Assembly: GCA_030526935.1 (NCBI GenBank)
Contig: JAUNBY010000020.1
Coordinates: 1 to 12,658, forward strand
Direction: 5' to 3'
DNA: 12,658 bases
Source of the DNA: Clostridia bacterium
GTDB taxonomy: Bacteria; Bacillota; Clostridia; Christensenellales; Aristaeellaceae
Translations under genes and position numbers: made by a program
In this document: one piece after another, positions 6,470-12,658 of the stretch
Position numbering within the stretch: the stretch's first letter is position 1
Layout: every line of letters starts with the position of its first letter
Notes under the pieces: generated by a model
Databases searched by the model: none
What the model was told of the DNA's origin: nothing
Seen by the model: only the letters and a program-made list of their open reading frames with translations

Positions 6470-7159
6470 ATGGCGGCTATTGAAATATCGAATTTGAGCA
6501 AAAGATTTAAGAACCAGACGGTACTCTCTGATGTAAACGTGTCGTTTGATGAAAACGCCATTCACGGAATTATTGGGCGAAACGGTTCCGGAAAGACGAT
6601 GCTTTTTAAGTGCATACTGGGACTGATGCCCTTTTCCGAAGGCGAGATACGCGTGTTTGGCCAAATCATCGGGAAAGATGTATCGACGCCCTCAAATGTA
6701 GGAATGCTTATTGAGACACCCGGTTTTTTACCAAATTACAGCGGGTTCGCTAACTTGAGATTCCTGGCGCTCATTAACAATAAAATATCCAATGAGGATA
6801 TTCGCAGGGCAATAAGGACGATAGGCCTGGATCCCGGGAGCAGAAAGTGGGTAGGCAAATACTCGATGGGAATGAAGCAGCGCTTGGGCATAGCTCAGGC
6901 AATAATGGAGAATCCCGATTTGCTCATACTCGATGAACCTATGAACGGTCTGGATAATCGCGGCGTGGATGATATGCGCAAGCTCTTTCTCGAACTGAAA
7001 GGACAGGGCAAGACCATACTTTTAGCCAGCCACAACCGCGAGGACATAGAAATACTCTGCGACTGCGTCTACGAAATGGACGCGGGACGCCTTACCGCTA
7101 TCTTAACTAAAAATTCCGGCCCTTTGGTTGACACGCCCGCCCGCCGCGTTTTATTATAA
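6470..7159 (+). CDS. ABC transporter ATP-binding protein, cassette 2 (BcrA/LanF type, E-loop)
   Basis: The 229-residue ATPase has Walker A GRNGSGKT (36-43), E-loop glutamate E82 (IETPGF), signature YSMGMKQ (131-137), Walker B LLILDE (151-156), NGLD (159-162) and switch histidine H188. It is a clear paralogue of the product at 3023-3670, and both end their core with the same E-M-D-A-G-(K/R)-L. The start at 6470 is set by GGAGGA at 6458-6463. The open frame continues upstream to 6104, but that part lies inside permease B and encodes no recognisable domain. Compared with its paralogue it has about 14 extra C-terminal residues (P, R and L rich). The DNA coding for this tail contains TTGACA and TATAAT boxes facing prfC, so the tail may be recently acquired read-through. 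It should energise the second permease pair. Confidence 0.92.
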   Translation: MAAIEISNLSKRFKNQTVLSDVNVSFDENAIHGIIGRNGSGKTMLFKCILGLMPFSEGEIRVFGQIIGKDVSTPSNVGMLIETPGFLPNYSGFANLRFLALINNKISNEDIRRAIRTIGLDPGSRKWVGKYSMGMKQRLGIAQAIMENPDLLILDEPMNGLDNRGVDDMRKLFLELKGQGKTILLASHNREDIEILCDCVYEMDAGRLTAILTKNSGPLVDTPARRVLL

Positions 7160-7160
7160 T
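7128..7160 (+). promoter_or_regulatory. candidate prfC promoter inside the end of the second ATPase gene
   Basis: TTGACA (7128-7133) and TATAAT (7155-7160) are both perfect matches to the sigma-A boxes. The TAA stop of the ATPase gene lies within the -10 box. The spacer is 21 nt, longer than the usual 16-18, so strength is doubtful. A start near 7167 would give a leader of about 27 nt containing GGGGGA (7181-7186) before the prfC ATG. No terminator separates the operon from prfC, so read-through from upstream is an alternative. Confidence 0.4.
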
Positions 7161-7193
7161 GGTTGGCTTTTTATTTGATTGGGGGAACACGAC

Positions 7194-8807
7194 ATGCGGC
7201 ACGACGAGCTGGTATATGAAACCGAGCGCAGGCGCACCTTTGCCATAATATCACACCCGGACGCAGGCAAGACTACGCTTACCGAGAAGCTGCTTCTTTA
7301 CGGCGGCGCGATAAGGCAGGCGGGTTCCGTCAAAGCGCGCAAGGCCGCGCGCCACGCGACGTCCGACTGGATGGAAATCGAAAAACAGCGCGGAATATCG
7401 GTCACATCGTCGGCCATGCAGTTCGACTATGACGGATACCGTATAAACATACTTGATACCCCGGGGCATCAGGACTTTTCCGAGGATACCTACAGGACGC
7501 TTGTGGCGGCGGATTCGGCCGTCATGCTCATAGACTGCGCGAAGGGCGTGGAGGAACAGACGGTAAAGCTTTTCAAGGTGTGCCGTCTGAGGTCAATACC
7601 TATATTCACATTCGTCAATAAGCTCGACCGCGCCGGTAAAGACCCGTTCGAGCTTATGGAGGAAATGGAAAACGTGCTGGGGATAAGCTCCTGCCCCGTC
7701 AACTGGCCCATAGGCGTACACGGCGACTTTAAGGGCGTCTATCATCGCGACACTCGGATGGTTGAAATATACGCAGGCGGCGACCATGGACAAAGGCAGG
7801 TCGAGGTCAATTCATACTCGATAGACGACGAGCGCCTGAAAGACGTTATCGGCGCCGGTTATTATAAAAAGCTTCTCGAGGACACCGAGCTTTTAGATGT
7901 CGCGGGAGATCCGTTCGATTTGGAAAAAATACTCTCGGGTCAGCTCACGCCCATGTTCTTTGGCTCCGCGTCAAACAACTTCGGAGTCGAGCCGTTTTTG
8001 AAAAGGTTTTTATCGTATACCAAGTCGCCAACCCCTCGGATGTCGGACAGGGGACTCATAGAGCCCGCGTCCGAAAATTTCACGGGCTTCGTGTTCAAAA
8101 TACAGGCCAATATGAACCCCTCGCACCGCGACAGGCTGGCGTTCTTGCGCATATGCTCGGGCGTGTTTGAAAAGGGCATGAGCGTTTACGATTCCGGACT
8201 TGGCAAGCAGATAGTCCTCAAGCAGCCGCAACAGTTTATGGCGCAGGAACACGAGGCGGTAGAGGTCGCCTATCCCGGCGATATAATAGGACTGTTCGAT
8301 CCCGGCATATTCAGGCTCGGAGATACGCTTTCAACGGGCGAACCCGTCAAATACGCGGGGATACCCTTGTTCGCCCCCGAATATTTTTGCCGCATAAGCC
8401 CCGAGGACTCGATGAAGCGAAAGCAGTTTCTCAAAGGCGTGTCTCAATTGTCTCAGGAGGGAGCCATACAGACGTTCAAACGCCCGAATATAGGCCGCGA
8501 GGAGATGATAGCGGGCGTAGTAGGCGTTTTGCAGATAGAGGTTCTCGAGCACAGGCTTAAATATGAGTACGGCGTGGATATAGTCAGGGAAGCCCTGCCG
8601 TTCAGATACGTGCGCTGGGTAGCCAAAACGCCCAAGCCGCTTGACAGACTGAGGCTCACGAGCACCACGGCCATTGCCATAGACCGCTCGGGAAGAGATG
8701 TGCTGCTTTTCGAAAACGAGTGGAGCATAAGGCTCGCAAAGGAAAACAACGAGGGACTTGAACTGAACGAAACCGCCGACCGCACCGAAGCCGACGTGTT
8801 CGCCTGA
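7194..8807 (+). CDS. prfC: peptide chain release factor 3 (RF3 GTPase)
   Basis: The 537-residue product is a full-length translational GTPase that removes RF1/RF2 from the ribosome after peptide release. GTPase motifs are intact: G1 SHPDAGKTT (20-28), G2 at RGIS (66-69), G3 DTPGH (88-92), G4 NKLD (142-145) and G5 near GSASNNFG (257-264). The 'M-E-I-E-K-Q-R-G-I-S' switch region and the 'F-K-I-Q-A-N-M-N-P-x-H-R-D-R' stretch in domain II are RF3 hallmarks that separate it from EF-G and tetracycline-protection proteins. Length matches E. coli PrfC (529). I start at ATG 7194 because GGGGGA lies eight bases upstream; an in-frame TTG at 7179 would be in front of that site. typA follows after 18 nt, so the two are probably co-transcribed. 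Confidence 0.95.
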   Translation: MRHDELVYETERRRTFAIISHPDAGKTTLTEKLLLYGGAIRQAGSVKARKAARHATSDWMEIEKQRGISVTSSAMQFDYDGYRINILDTPGHQDFSEDTYRTLVAADSAVMLIDCAKGVEEQTVKLFKVCRLRSIPIFTFVNKLDRAGKDPFELMEEMENVLGISSCPVNWPIGVHGDFKGVYHRDTRMVEIYAGGDHGQRQVEVNSYSIDDERLKDVIGAGYYKKLLEDTELLDVAGDPFDLEKILSGQLTPMFFGSASNNFGVEPFLKRFLSYTKSPTPRMSDRGLIEPASENFTGFVFKIQANMNPSHRDRLAFLRICSGVFEKGMSVYDSGLGKQIVLKQPQQFMAQEHEAVEVAYPGDIIGLFDPGIFRLGDTLSTGEPVKYAGIPLFAPEYFCRISPEDSMKRKQFLKGVSQLSQEGAIQTFKRPNIGREEMIAGVVGVLQIEVLEHRLKYEYGVDIVREALPFRYVRWVAKTPKPLDRLRLTSTTAIAIDRSGRDVLLFENEWSIRLAKENNEGLELNETADRTEADVFA

Positions 8808-8825
8808 TTGAAGGGAGTATTTATT

Positions 8826-10649
8826 TTGAAAATAGTACGCGAGGATATACGAAATATTGCGATAATAGCCCACGTTGATCACGGCAAGACCACGCTTGTG
8901 GATGAAATGCTCAAGCAGGGCGGAGTGTTCAGGCAAAATCAGCAGGTGGCCGAGCGCGTCATGGACTCAAACGATTTGGAGCGCGAGCGCGGAATAACCA
9001 TACTCGCTAAAAACACCGCCGTGCATTACGAGGGCGTAAAGATAAATATCGTAGACACTCCCGGACACGCCGATTTTTCGGGCGAGGTCGAGCGCGTGCT
9101 TAAGATGGTGGACGGCGTGCTGCTGCTCGTGGACTCCTTCGAAGGGCCTATGCCGCAAACCCGCTTCGTGCTTAAAAAGGCGCTCGATCTGTCGCTTCCG
9201 GTCATAATTGTCGTCAACAAGACCGACAGGCCGGACGCCAGATGCGACGAGGTGATTGACGAAACGCTGGAGCTTTTGCTCGACCTCGACGCGACAAACG
9301 AGCAGCTCGACAGCCCCGTGGTTTACGCCTCCGGTCGCGACGGCACCGCCACCATGGATTGGAGAAAGCCCGGAAGCGATCTGCGCCCGCTTTTCGACAC
9401 CATATTAAAGCATATACCCGCGCCCGAAGGATCGACGGATGAACCGCTGCAACTGCTGATTTCCACCATAGATTACAACGAATACGTTGGCCGCATAGGC
9501 GTAGGCCGCATAGCGCGGGGAACGATAAAGGCCGGTCAGATGGCCGTGAAATGCTCTTACGACAGCGACGGCGTTTCCATGCCAACCAGGTTGGCGGGAC
9601 TGTTCATGTACGACGGACTTAAGCGTTCGCCGTGCGAATCCGCGCAAATGGGCGATATAGTCGCCGTAACCGGCTTTGAGGACATAGCCATAGGCGATAC
9701 GCTGTGCCAGGTGGATGCGCCCGAACCGCTGCCGTTTATAAAGATAGACGAACCTACGGTTTCCATGACGTTTTGCGTAAACAACAGCCCCTTCGCCGGA
9801 ACGGAAGGGCAGTACGTCACTTCGCGACATCTGCGGGCGAGACTTTTTAAGGAAATGCAGACCGACGTATCTCTGAGGGTTGAGGATACTCAGTCCACCG
9901 ACGCCTTCAGAGTATCGGGAAGGGGCGAATTGCACCTGTCCATACTCATAGAGACGATGCGCCGCCAGGGTTACGAGTTCGCTGTGACAAAGCCCATGGT
10001 TCTTTATAAGACCATAGACGGGGAACTGTGCGAGCCTATGGAGAAGGTCGTCTGCGACGTGCCGGGCGAGTATGTGGGAGCCGTTATAGAAAAGCTCGGC
10101 CGCAGGCACGGAACGCTTCTCGCGATGCACGGAGAGGACAGAATGAGGCTCGAGTTCTCCATACCTTCGAGGGGGCTTTTCGGCTATCGCTCGGAGTTTC
10201 TGACCGACACGCGCGGAGAGGGCGTAATGAACGCCATATTCGACGGCTACGAGCCGTACAAGGGCGATATACCCACGCGCATCGCGGGGTCGTTGGTGGC
10301 CTCGGAGACGGGCGAGACGACGAGTTACGCCATGTTCTACATACAGGACAGGGGAGAGATGTTCGTTTCGACGGGAGTAAAGGTCTACTGCGGTATGATA
10401 GTCGGCACAAGTTCTCGCCCCGGAGATATAGACGTAAACGTCTGTAAAAAGAAGCATTTGACTTCTATGCGCAACTCCGCCGGAGCGGAGGAGACATATC
10501 GCGTGACTAACCTGCGAATACCTACGCTGGAAGAATCCATAGAGTATATTTCAGACGATGAACTGGTCGAGATAACGCCCAAGTCCATACGCCTTCGCAA
10601 GAGAATACTCGATACCGAACGCCGCAAGAAGATGGCGAGCAGAAAATAA
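8826..10649 (+). CDS. typA: ribosome-associated GTPase TypA/BipA
   Basis: The 607-residue product, the same length as E. coli BipA, is a translational GTPase that binds the 70S ribosome and supports 50S assembly and stress or cold adaptation. G motifs are intact: AHVDHGKTT (15-23), RGITI (55-59), DTPGH (77-81) and NKTD (131-134). They are followed by an EF-Tu-like domain II, EF-G-like domains and the BipA-specific C-terminal domain, with the typical G-R-G-E-L-H-L-S and S-R-G-L-F-G-Y-R-S-E-F elements. The start is TTG at 8826, because AAGGGAG (8811-8817) is eight bases upstream and the protein then begins as in the family (M-K-I-V-R-E-D-I-R-N-I-A-I-I-A-H); another TTG at 8808 touches the prfC stop but has no such site. 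The stop overlaps the recF start (TAATG). Confidence 0.96.
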   Translation: MKIVREDIRNIAIIAHVDHGKTTLVDEMLKQGGVFRQNQQVAERVMDSNDLERERGITILAKNTAVHYEGVKINIVDTPGHADFSGEVERVLKMVDGVLLLVDSFEGPMPQTRFVLKKALDLSLPVIIVVNKTDRPDARCDEVIDETLELLLDLDATNEQLDSPVVYASGRDGTATMDWRKPGSDLRPLFDTILKHIPAPEGSTDEPLQLLISTIDYNEYVGRIGVGRIARGTIKAGQMAVKCSYDSDGVSMPTRLAGLFMYDGLKRSPCESAQMGDIVAVTGFEDIAIGDTLCQVDAPEPLPFIKIDEPTVSMTFCVNNSPFAGTEGQYVTSRHLRARLFKEMQTDVSLRVEDTQSTDAFRVSGRGELHLSILIETMRRQGYEFAVTKPMVLYKTIDGELCEPMEKVVCDVPGEYVGAVIEKLGRRHGTLLAMHGEDRMRLEFSIPSRGLFGYRSEFLTDTRGEGVMNAIFDGYEPYKGDIPTRIAGSLVASETGETTSYAMFYIQDRGEMFVSTGVKVYCGMIVGTSSRPGDIDVNVCKKKHLTSMRNSAGAEETYRVTNLRIPTLEESIEYISDDELVEITPKSIRLRKRILDTERRKKMASRK

Positions 10650-11746
10650 TGCGCGTAACAAAGCTGGAGCTTGACAATTACAGGGTCTACGGCCATGCCC
10701 TGCTCACGCCGCCCGATGGCGTCACGGTGCTCTACGGCGACAACGCCCAGGGCAAGACCGCCATACTCGAGGCTATATACCTGTGCTGCACCGGGCGGTC
10801 TCACAGGACCGCCCGCGACCGCGAAATGATAAAGTGGGACGCGGAAGCGGCGAGAATATCGCTCGAAGTTGAAAGGCGCGACGGAACGCGCTCAATCGAC
10901 ATCTGCATATCTTCCGGCAAGCGCAAGACCATATCCGTCAACTCAAAGCCCATCGAGCGCTCGGGCGAATTGATGGGGCATGTGACGGGCGTGCTCTTCT
11001 CGCCCGAAGACCTTAGAATAGTGAAAGAGGGGCCGGCAGAGCGCAGGCGTTTTATCGACATGCTCCTCTCGCAGATACGCCCCGCCTATTACTACAACCT
11101 TCAGTGCTATATACGCGCGCTAAATCAGCGCGGGGCGCTTCTCAGGGAGGCGGCGATAAGGCCGTCCCTGTTAGCGACGATTTCCGAGTGGAATGAACAG
11201 CTCGCAAGATATGGAGCCAAAATAATCGAAATCAGGCGGGAATTTATCGACGTACTCGCGGCTTATTCGACGCGTATTCATTCCTCTCTCACCAATGGCG
11301 GCGAAAAGCTCGATATAGCCTATCAGCCGAGCCTCGAAAGCGATAAATCGGGCGACGCGCTCGCGGAGGATCTGCTAAAGATACTCGATGAGCGCCTTGA
11401 AACCGACCAGAAGCGGTGCATGACTTGCGTTGGCCCGCACAGAGACGACATAAGCCTTTCAATAAATGGCGCAGACGCGAGGGTATACGCGTCGCAGGGG
11501 CAGCAGCGCTCTTGCGCGCTGTCAATAAAGCTGTCCGAAATGGACGTAATAACGAAGGCTACGGGAGAATCTCCGATACTCCTTCTCGACGACGTGATGA
11601 GCGAGCTTGACCCCGGAAGAAGAAGGATGCTTCTCGAAGCGTTTGAAGGGGCGCAGACCATAGTTACGTGCACCGATCTCGACGACCTCGCGGGTTCGCG
11701 CCCAAACCTTACGCGTCGCATCGCCTCGGGATATTTGGGGGATTGA
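10649..11746 (+). CDS. recF: DNA replication and repair protein RecF
   Basis: The 365-residue product is an SMC-like ATPase that, with RecO and RecR, loads RecA at single-strand gaps. Visible motifs are Walker A GDNAQGKT (30-37), the 'S-P-E-D-L' and 'K-E-G-P-A-E-R-R-R-F' elements of the lobe, 'G-P-H-R-D-D', the ABC signature S-Q-G-Q-Q-R, and Walker B ILLLDD with E320 (311-322). Length and motif order are normal for RecF. Its ATG uses the last A of the typA stop (TAATG), and no good ribosome binding site precedes it, so translation probably depends on ribosomes finishing typA. recF usually sits with dnaA, dnaN and gyrB; none of these is present here, which is an unusual location. No terminator is evident downstream. 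Confidence 0.95.
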   Translation: MRVTKLELDNYRVYGHALLTPPDGVTVLYGDNAQGKTAILEAIYLCCTGRSHRTARDREMIKWDAEAARISLEVERRDGTRSIDICISSGKRKTISVNSKPIERSGELMGHVTGVLFSPEDLRIVKEGPAERRRFIDMLLSQIRPAYYYNLQCYIRALNQRGALLREAAIRPSLLATISEWNEQLARYGAKIIEIRREFIDVLAAYSTRIHSSLTNGGEKLDIAYQPSLESDKSGDALAEDLLKILDERLETDQKRCMTCVGPHRDDISLSINGADARVYASQGQQRSCALSIKLSEMDVITKATGESPILLLDDVMSELDPGRRRMLLEAFEGAQTIVTCTDLDDLAGSRPNLTRRIASGYLGD

Positions 11747-11972
11747 CGTCTGCCTGACTATATATCGGGCGGCGTTGAGAGAAAACAGCGATTGTTAATT
11801 TCATAACGCTATATTTAACGCTAAGAATACTCGATGCGTCAAAGACACTTTTGCGTCGTATATATTTATGTGAATAATGCCCGTGGTTTTGCGGATTAGT
11901 TTACGAGGTGAGAATTAAAAAAACACTTGCGCATACATGTGTATTCCATTATAATGTAATTGTAACAATTTA
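11747..11972 (+). other. intergenic region between recF and the repeat protein
   Basis: About 226 bases with no credible gene. Base composition turns AT-rich compared with recF. It holds two direct repeats of TAACGCTA (11804-11811 and 11816-11823, 12 nt apart, about one helical turn) and two of TGCGTC (11835-11840 and 11852-11857). A weak promoter-like pair TTGCGT (11851-11856) and AATAAT (11873-11878) lies upstream of the better one annotated at 11927-11955. No U-tailed hairpin for recF termination could be found. Confidence 0.5.
11927..11955 (+). promoter_or_regulatory. sigma-A-type promoter of the repeat protein
   Basis: A perfect -10 box TATAAT (11950-11955) lies exactly 17 nt after TTGCGC (11927-11932), which keeps the TTG of the -35 consensus. 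Transcription would begin near 11962. That leaves a short leader holding AGGAGG at 11978-11983. The position fits a start codon at 11988 or 11991 better than the ATG at 11973, which would be only about 11 nt from the mRNA end. Confidence 0.6.
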
Positions 11973-12658
11973 ATGTCAGGAGGGGATATTATCAAGTATT
12001 TTATATCGTCGCTAACCGCTTTGCTGCTTTTGCTTATGCTTGCCGTTCCCGCTATGGCCGCACAGTCCGATGTGCTCAAAGTTGACTATGACCTGGACGA
12101 CGGCAAGGTTGAAGTTGAATTTATTCAGCCTGTCAAATACGACAATGCCACCTTCTCTGTCACCGTAAAGGACGGTATGGGCGAAACCTGCCAGATCGCC
12201 CGAATAGAGAGGGACGACGACGATGTGTCCTTTTATATGATCAATCCCGCGAGGGGCGCGAGCTATACGATTGTGATAACGGGAATCGCAACCAGAGACA
12301 GCGCCGAATACGCGTCCGTAACCGCGGGTTTCACAGTTCCCGCGATAAGCGCCGCCCCGACGGTAAAGACCGCCAGATACGAAGGCGGTAAAGTCGAAGT
12401 AGAGTTTGTCGAGGACGTATACTACGGCTCCGCTTTCGCCGTTACCGTGAAGGACGGGGACGGAGCGGACTATCAGATATACGGCATCGACAGAGATGAC
12501 GACGAGGTATCATTCTACCTTCAGAATCCTTCGGCGGGGAAGGCCTACGCCGTGACGATAGCCGGCGTGGCGGTAAGGGGAGCGAGCGAGTTTACGACGG
12601 TAGTCGCGAACTTCGCCATTCCCGCTCAGCCCGAAGTGTCCGCGACGCCGACGGTAAA
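11973..12658 (+). CDS. exported tandem-repeat protein, N-terminal part (runs off the window)
   Basis: An open frame continues to the window edge with no stop. Its first residues form a signal peptide ending in A-V-P-A-M-A before A-Q, a good SPase I site. The mature part consists of about 96-residue repeats, two complete ones visible, each with G-K-V-E-V-E-F near its start, a S/A-V-T-V-K-D-G strand, and an R-D-D-D-(D/E)-V-S-F-Y segment. It looks like an all-beta surface or adhesive protein, but I do not recognise the family. The coordinate is the only canonical in-frame start, ATG 11973. However, the strong AGGAGG (11978-11983) lies after that ATG and points to ATT 11988 or ATC 11991; starting at ATC gives M-K-Y-F-I-S-S, a textbook signal peptide. 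The true start is therefore uncertain by 15-18 nt. A promoter is annotated just upstream. Confidence 0.75.
   Translation, partial: MSGGDIIKYFISSLTALLLLLMLAVPAMAAQSDVLKVDYDLDDGKVEVEFIQPVKYDNATFSVTVKDGMGETCQIARIERDDDDVSFYMINPARGASYTIVITGIATRDSAEYASVTAGFTVPAISAAPTVKTARYEGGKVEVEFVEDVYYGSAFAVTVKDGDGADYQIYGIDRDDDEVSFYLQNPSAGKAYAVTIAGVAVRGASEFTTVVANFAIPAQPEVSATPTV
12072..12359 (+). repeat. repeat unit 1 of the exported protein (96 codons)
   Basis: This in-frame unit aligns with the next one: G-K-V-E-V-E-F, V-T-V-K-D-G, R-D-D-D-D-V-S-F-Y, N-P-A-R-G, and I-T-G-I-A-T-R occur in the same order. Protein similarity is clear while the DNA is diverged, so it is an old duplication rather than a recent slippage product. 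The run of acidic residues in the middle could bind a divalent cation (inference). Confidence 0.75.
12360..12650 (+). repeat. repeat unit 2 of the exported protein (97 codons)
   Basis: The unit begins with T-V-K and repeats G-K-V-E-V-E-F, V-T-V-K-D-G, R-D-D-D-E-V-S-F-Y, N-P-S-A-G and I-A-G-V-A-V-R. The last eight bases of the window again read T-V-K after a P, so a third unit probably begins at 12651. The linker between units is rich in A and P. Confidence 0.75.

Larger units (their letters stand above)
271..7159 (+). repeat. tandem duplication of a four-gene ABC cassette (copy 1 at 271-3670, copy 2 at 3746-7159)
   Basis: Two consecutive gene quartets have the same order: exported protein, permease A, permease B, ATPase. 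In both copies permease A overlaps permease B by exactly 8 nt (2167-2174 and 5607-5614). The ATPases are close paralogues, permease B proteins share the DAPFI loop and flanking residues, permease A proteins share their loop and helix pattern, and the exported proteins share DGIP and a C-terminal P-x-W...AI-x-G pattern. Divergence is high, so the duplication is old, or two related cassettes were brought together. The 75-nt junction (3671-3745) has no clear terminator or promoter, so one transcript may cover all eight genes. Confidence 0.8.

Noticed and set aside
271..7159. Complete lantibiotic or bacteriocin biosynthetic cluster
   Set aside because: No precursor peptide, LanB/LanC/LanM-like enzyme, peptidase-type exporter or sensor pair is encoded; only immunity-like transporters are present.
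8331..8936. Minus-strand open frame of 201 codons across the prfC-typA junction
   Set aside because: It covers the ends of two conserved genes and the translation lacks any family-like motif; a shadow frame.
9405..10457. Long minus-strand open frame (350 codons) opposite typA
   Set aside because: It is entirely antisense to a well-supported typA gene, has no recognisable domain or ribosome binding site, and is explained by codon bias of the sense gene.
11747..11972. Replication origin suggested by recF
   Set aside because: No dnaA, dnaN or gyrB gene and no cluster of DnaA-box-like sequences are seen; recF alone is not enough.

Overview
The window looks like a chromosomal segment from a Gram-positive, low-to-mid-GC anaerobe of the Clostridia type, possibly Christensenellales-like (organism call is inference, low confidence). 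The grounds are strong AGGAGG-type ribosome binding sites, a TTG start on typA, SPase I-type signal peptides, BcrA/LanF-type ABC transporters, and the Firmicutes-like forms of RF3, TypA and RecF. All twelve protein genes lie on the + strand. No tRNA, rRNA, CRISPR array, insertion sequence or convincing rho-independent terminator was found.

Region 1 (1-270) is an AT-rich, gene-free leader. It carries an 18-bp palindrome (TTACACT-N4-AGTGTAA) and, just before the first gene, a two-step hairpin. Both are good candidates for control of the operon that follows.

Region 2 (271-7159) is the most interesting part. It is an eight-gene, tightly packed operon made of two consecutive copies of the same four-gene cassette: exported protein, permease A, permease B, ABC ATPase. 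The copies have the same gene order, and the A/B permease genes overlap by exactly 8 nt in both. Each protein has a recognisable but diverged counterpart in the other copy. The ATPases are of the bacitracin/lantibiotic-immunity (BcrA/LanF) kind and carry a glutamate at the Q-loop position (an 'E-loop'). The exported proteins share a C-terminal pattern reminiscent of YycH/YycI- or PepSY-like domains. No peptide precursor, modification enzyme, histidine kinase or regulator is present. A self-protection, peptide-export or envelope-stress role is therefore inference.

Region 3 (7194-11746) is a translation/repair block: prfC (release factor 3), typA/bipA (ribosome-associated GTPase) and recF (recombination mediator), nearly gapless. 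recF starts inside the typA stop codon and is away from its usual dnaA-dnaN-gyrB neighbourhood. A TTGACA/TATAAT pair that could drive prfC is embedded in the 3' end of the second ATPase gene, suggesting the ABC operon abuts or was joined to an older prfC promoter.

Region 4 (11747-12658) is a regulatory gap with a plausible sigma-A promoter, followed by the start of an exported protein made of about 96-residue tandem repeats. It runs off the end of the window. Its start codon is odd: a strong Shine-Dalgarno sequence is followed by ATT/ATC rather than ATG, while the only in-frame ATG lies just upstream of that Shine-Dalgarno sequence.
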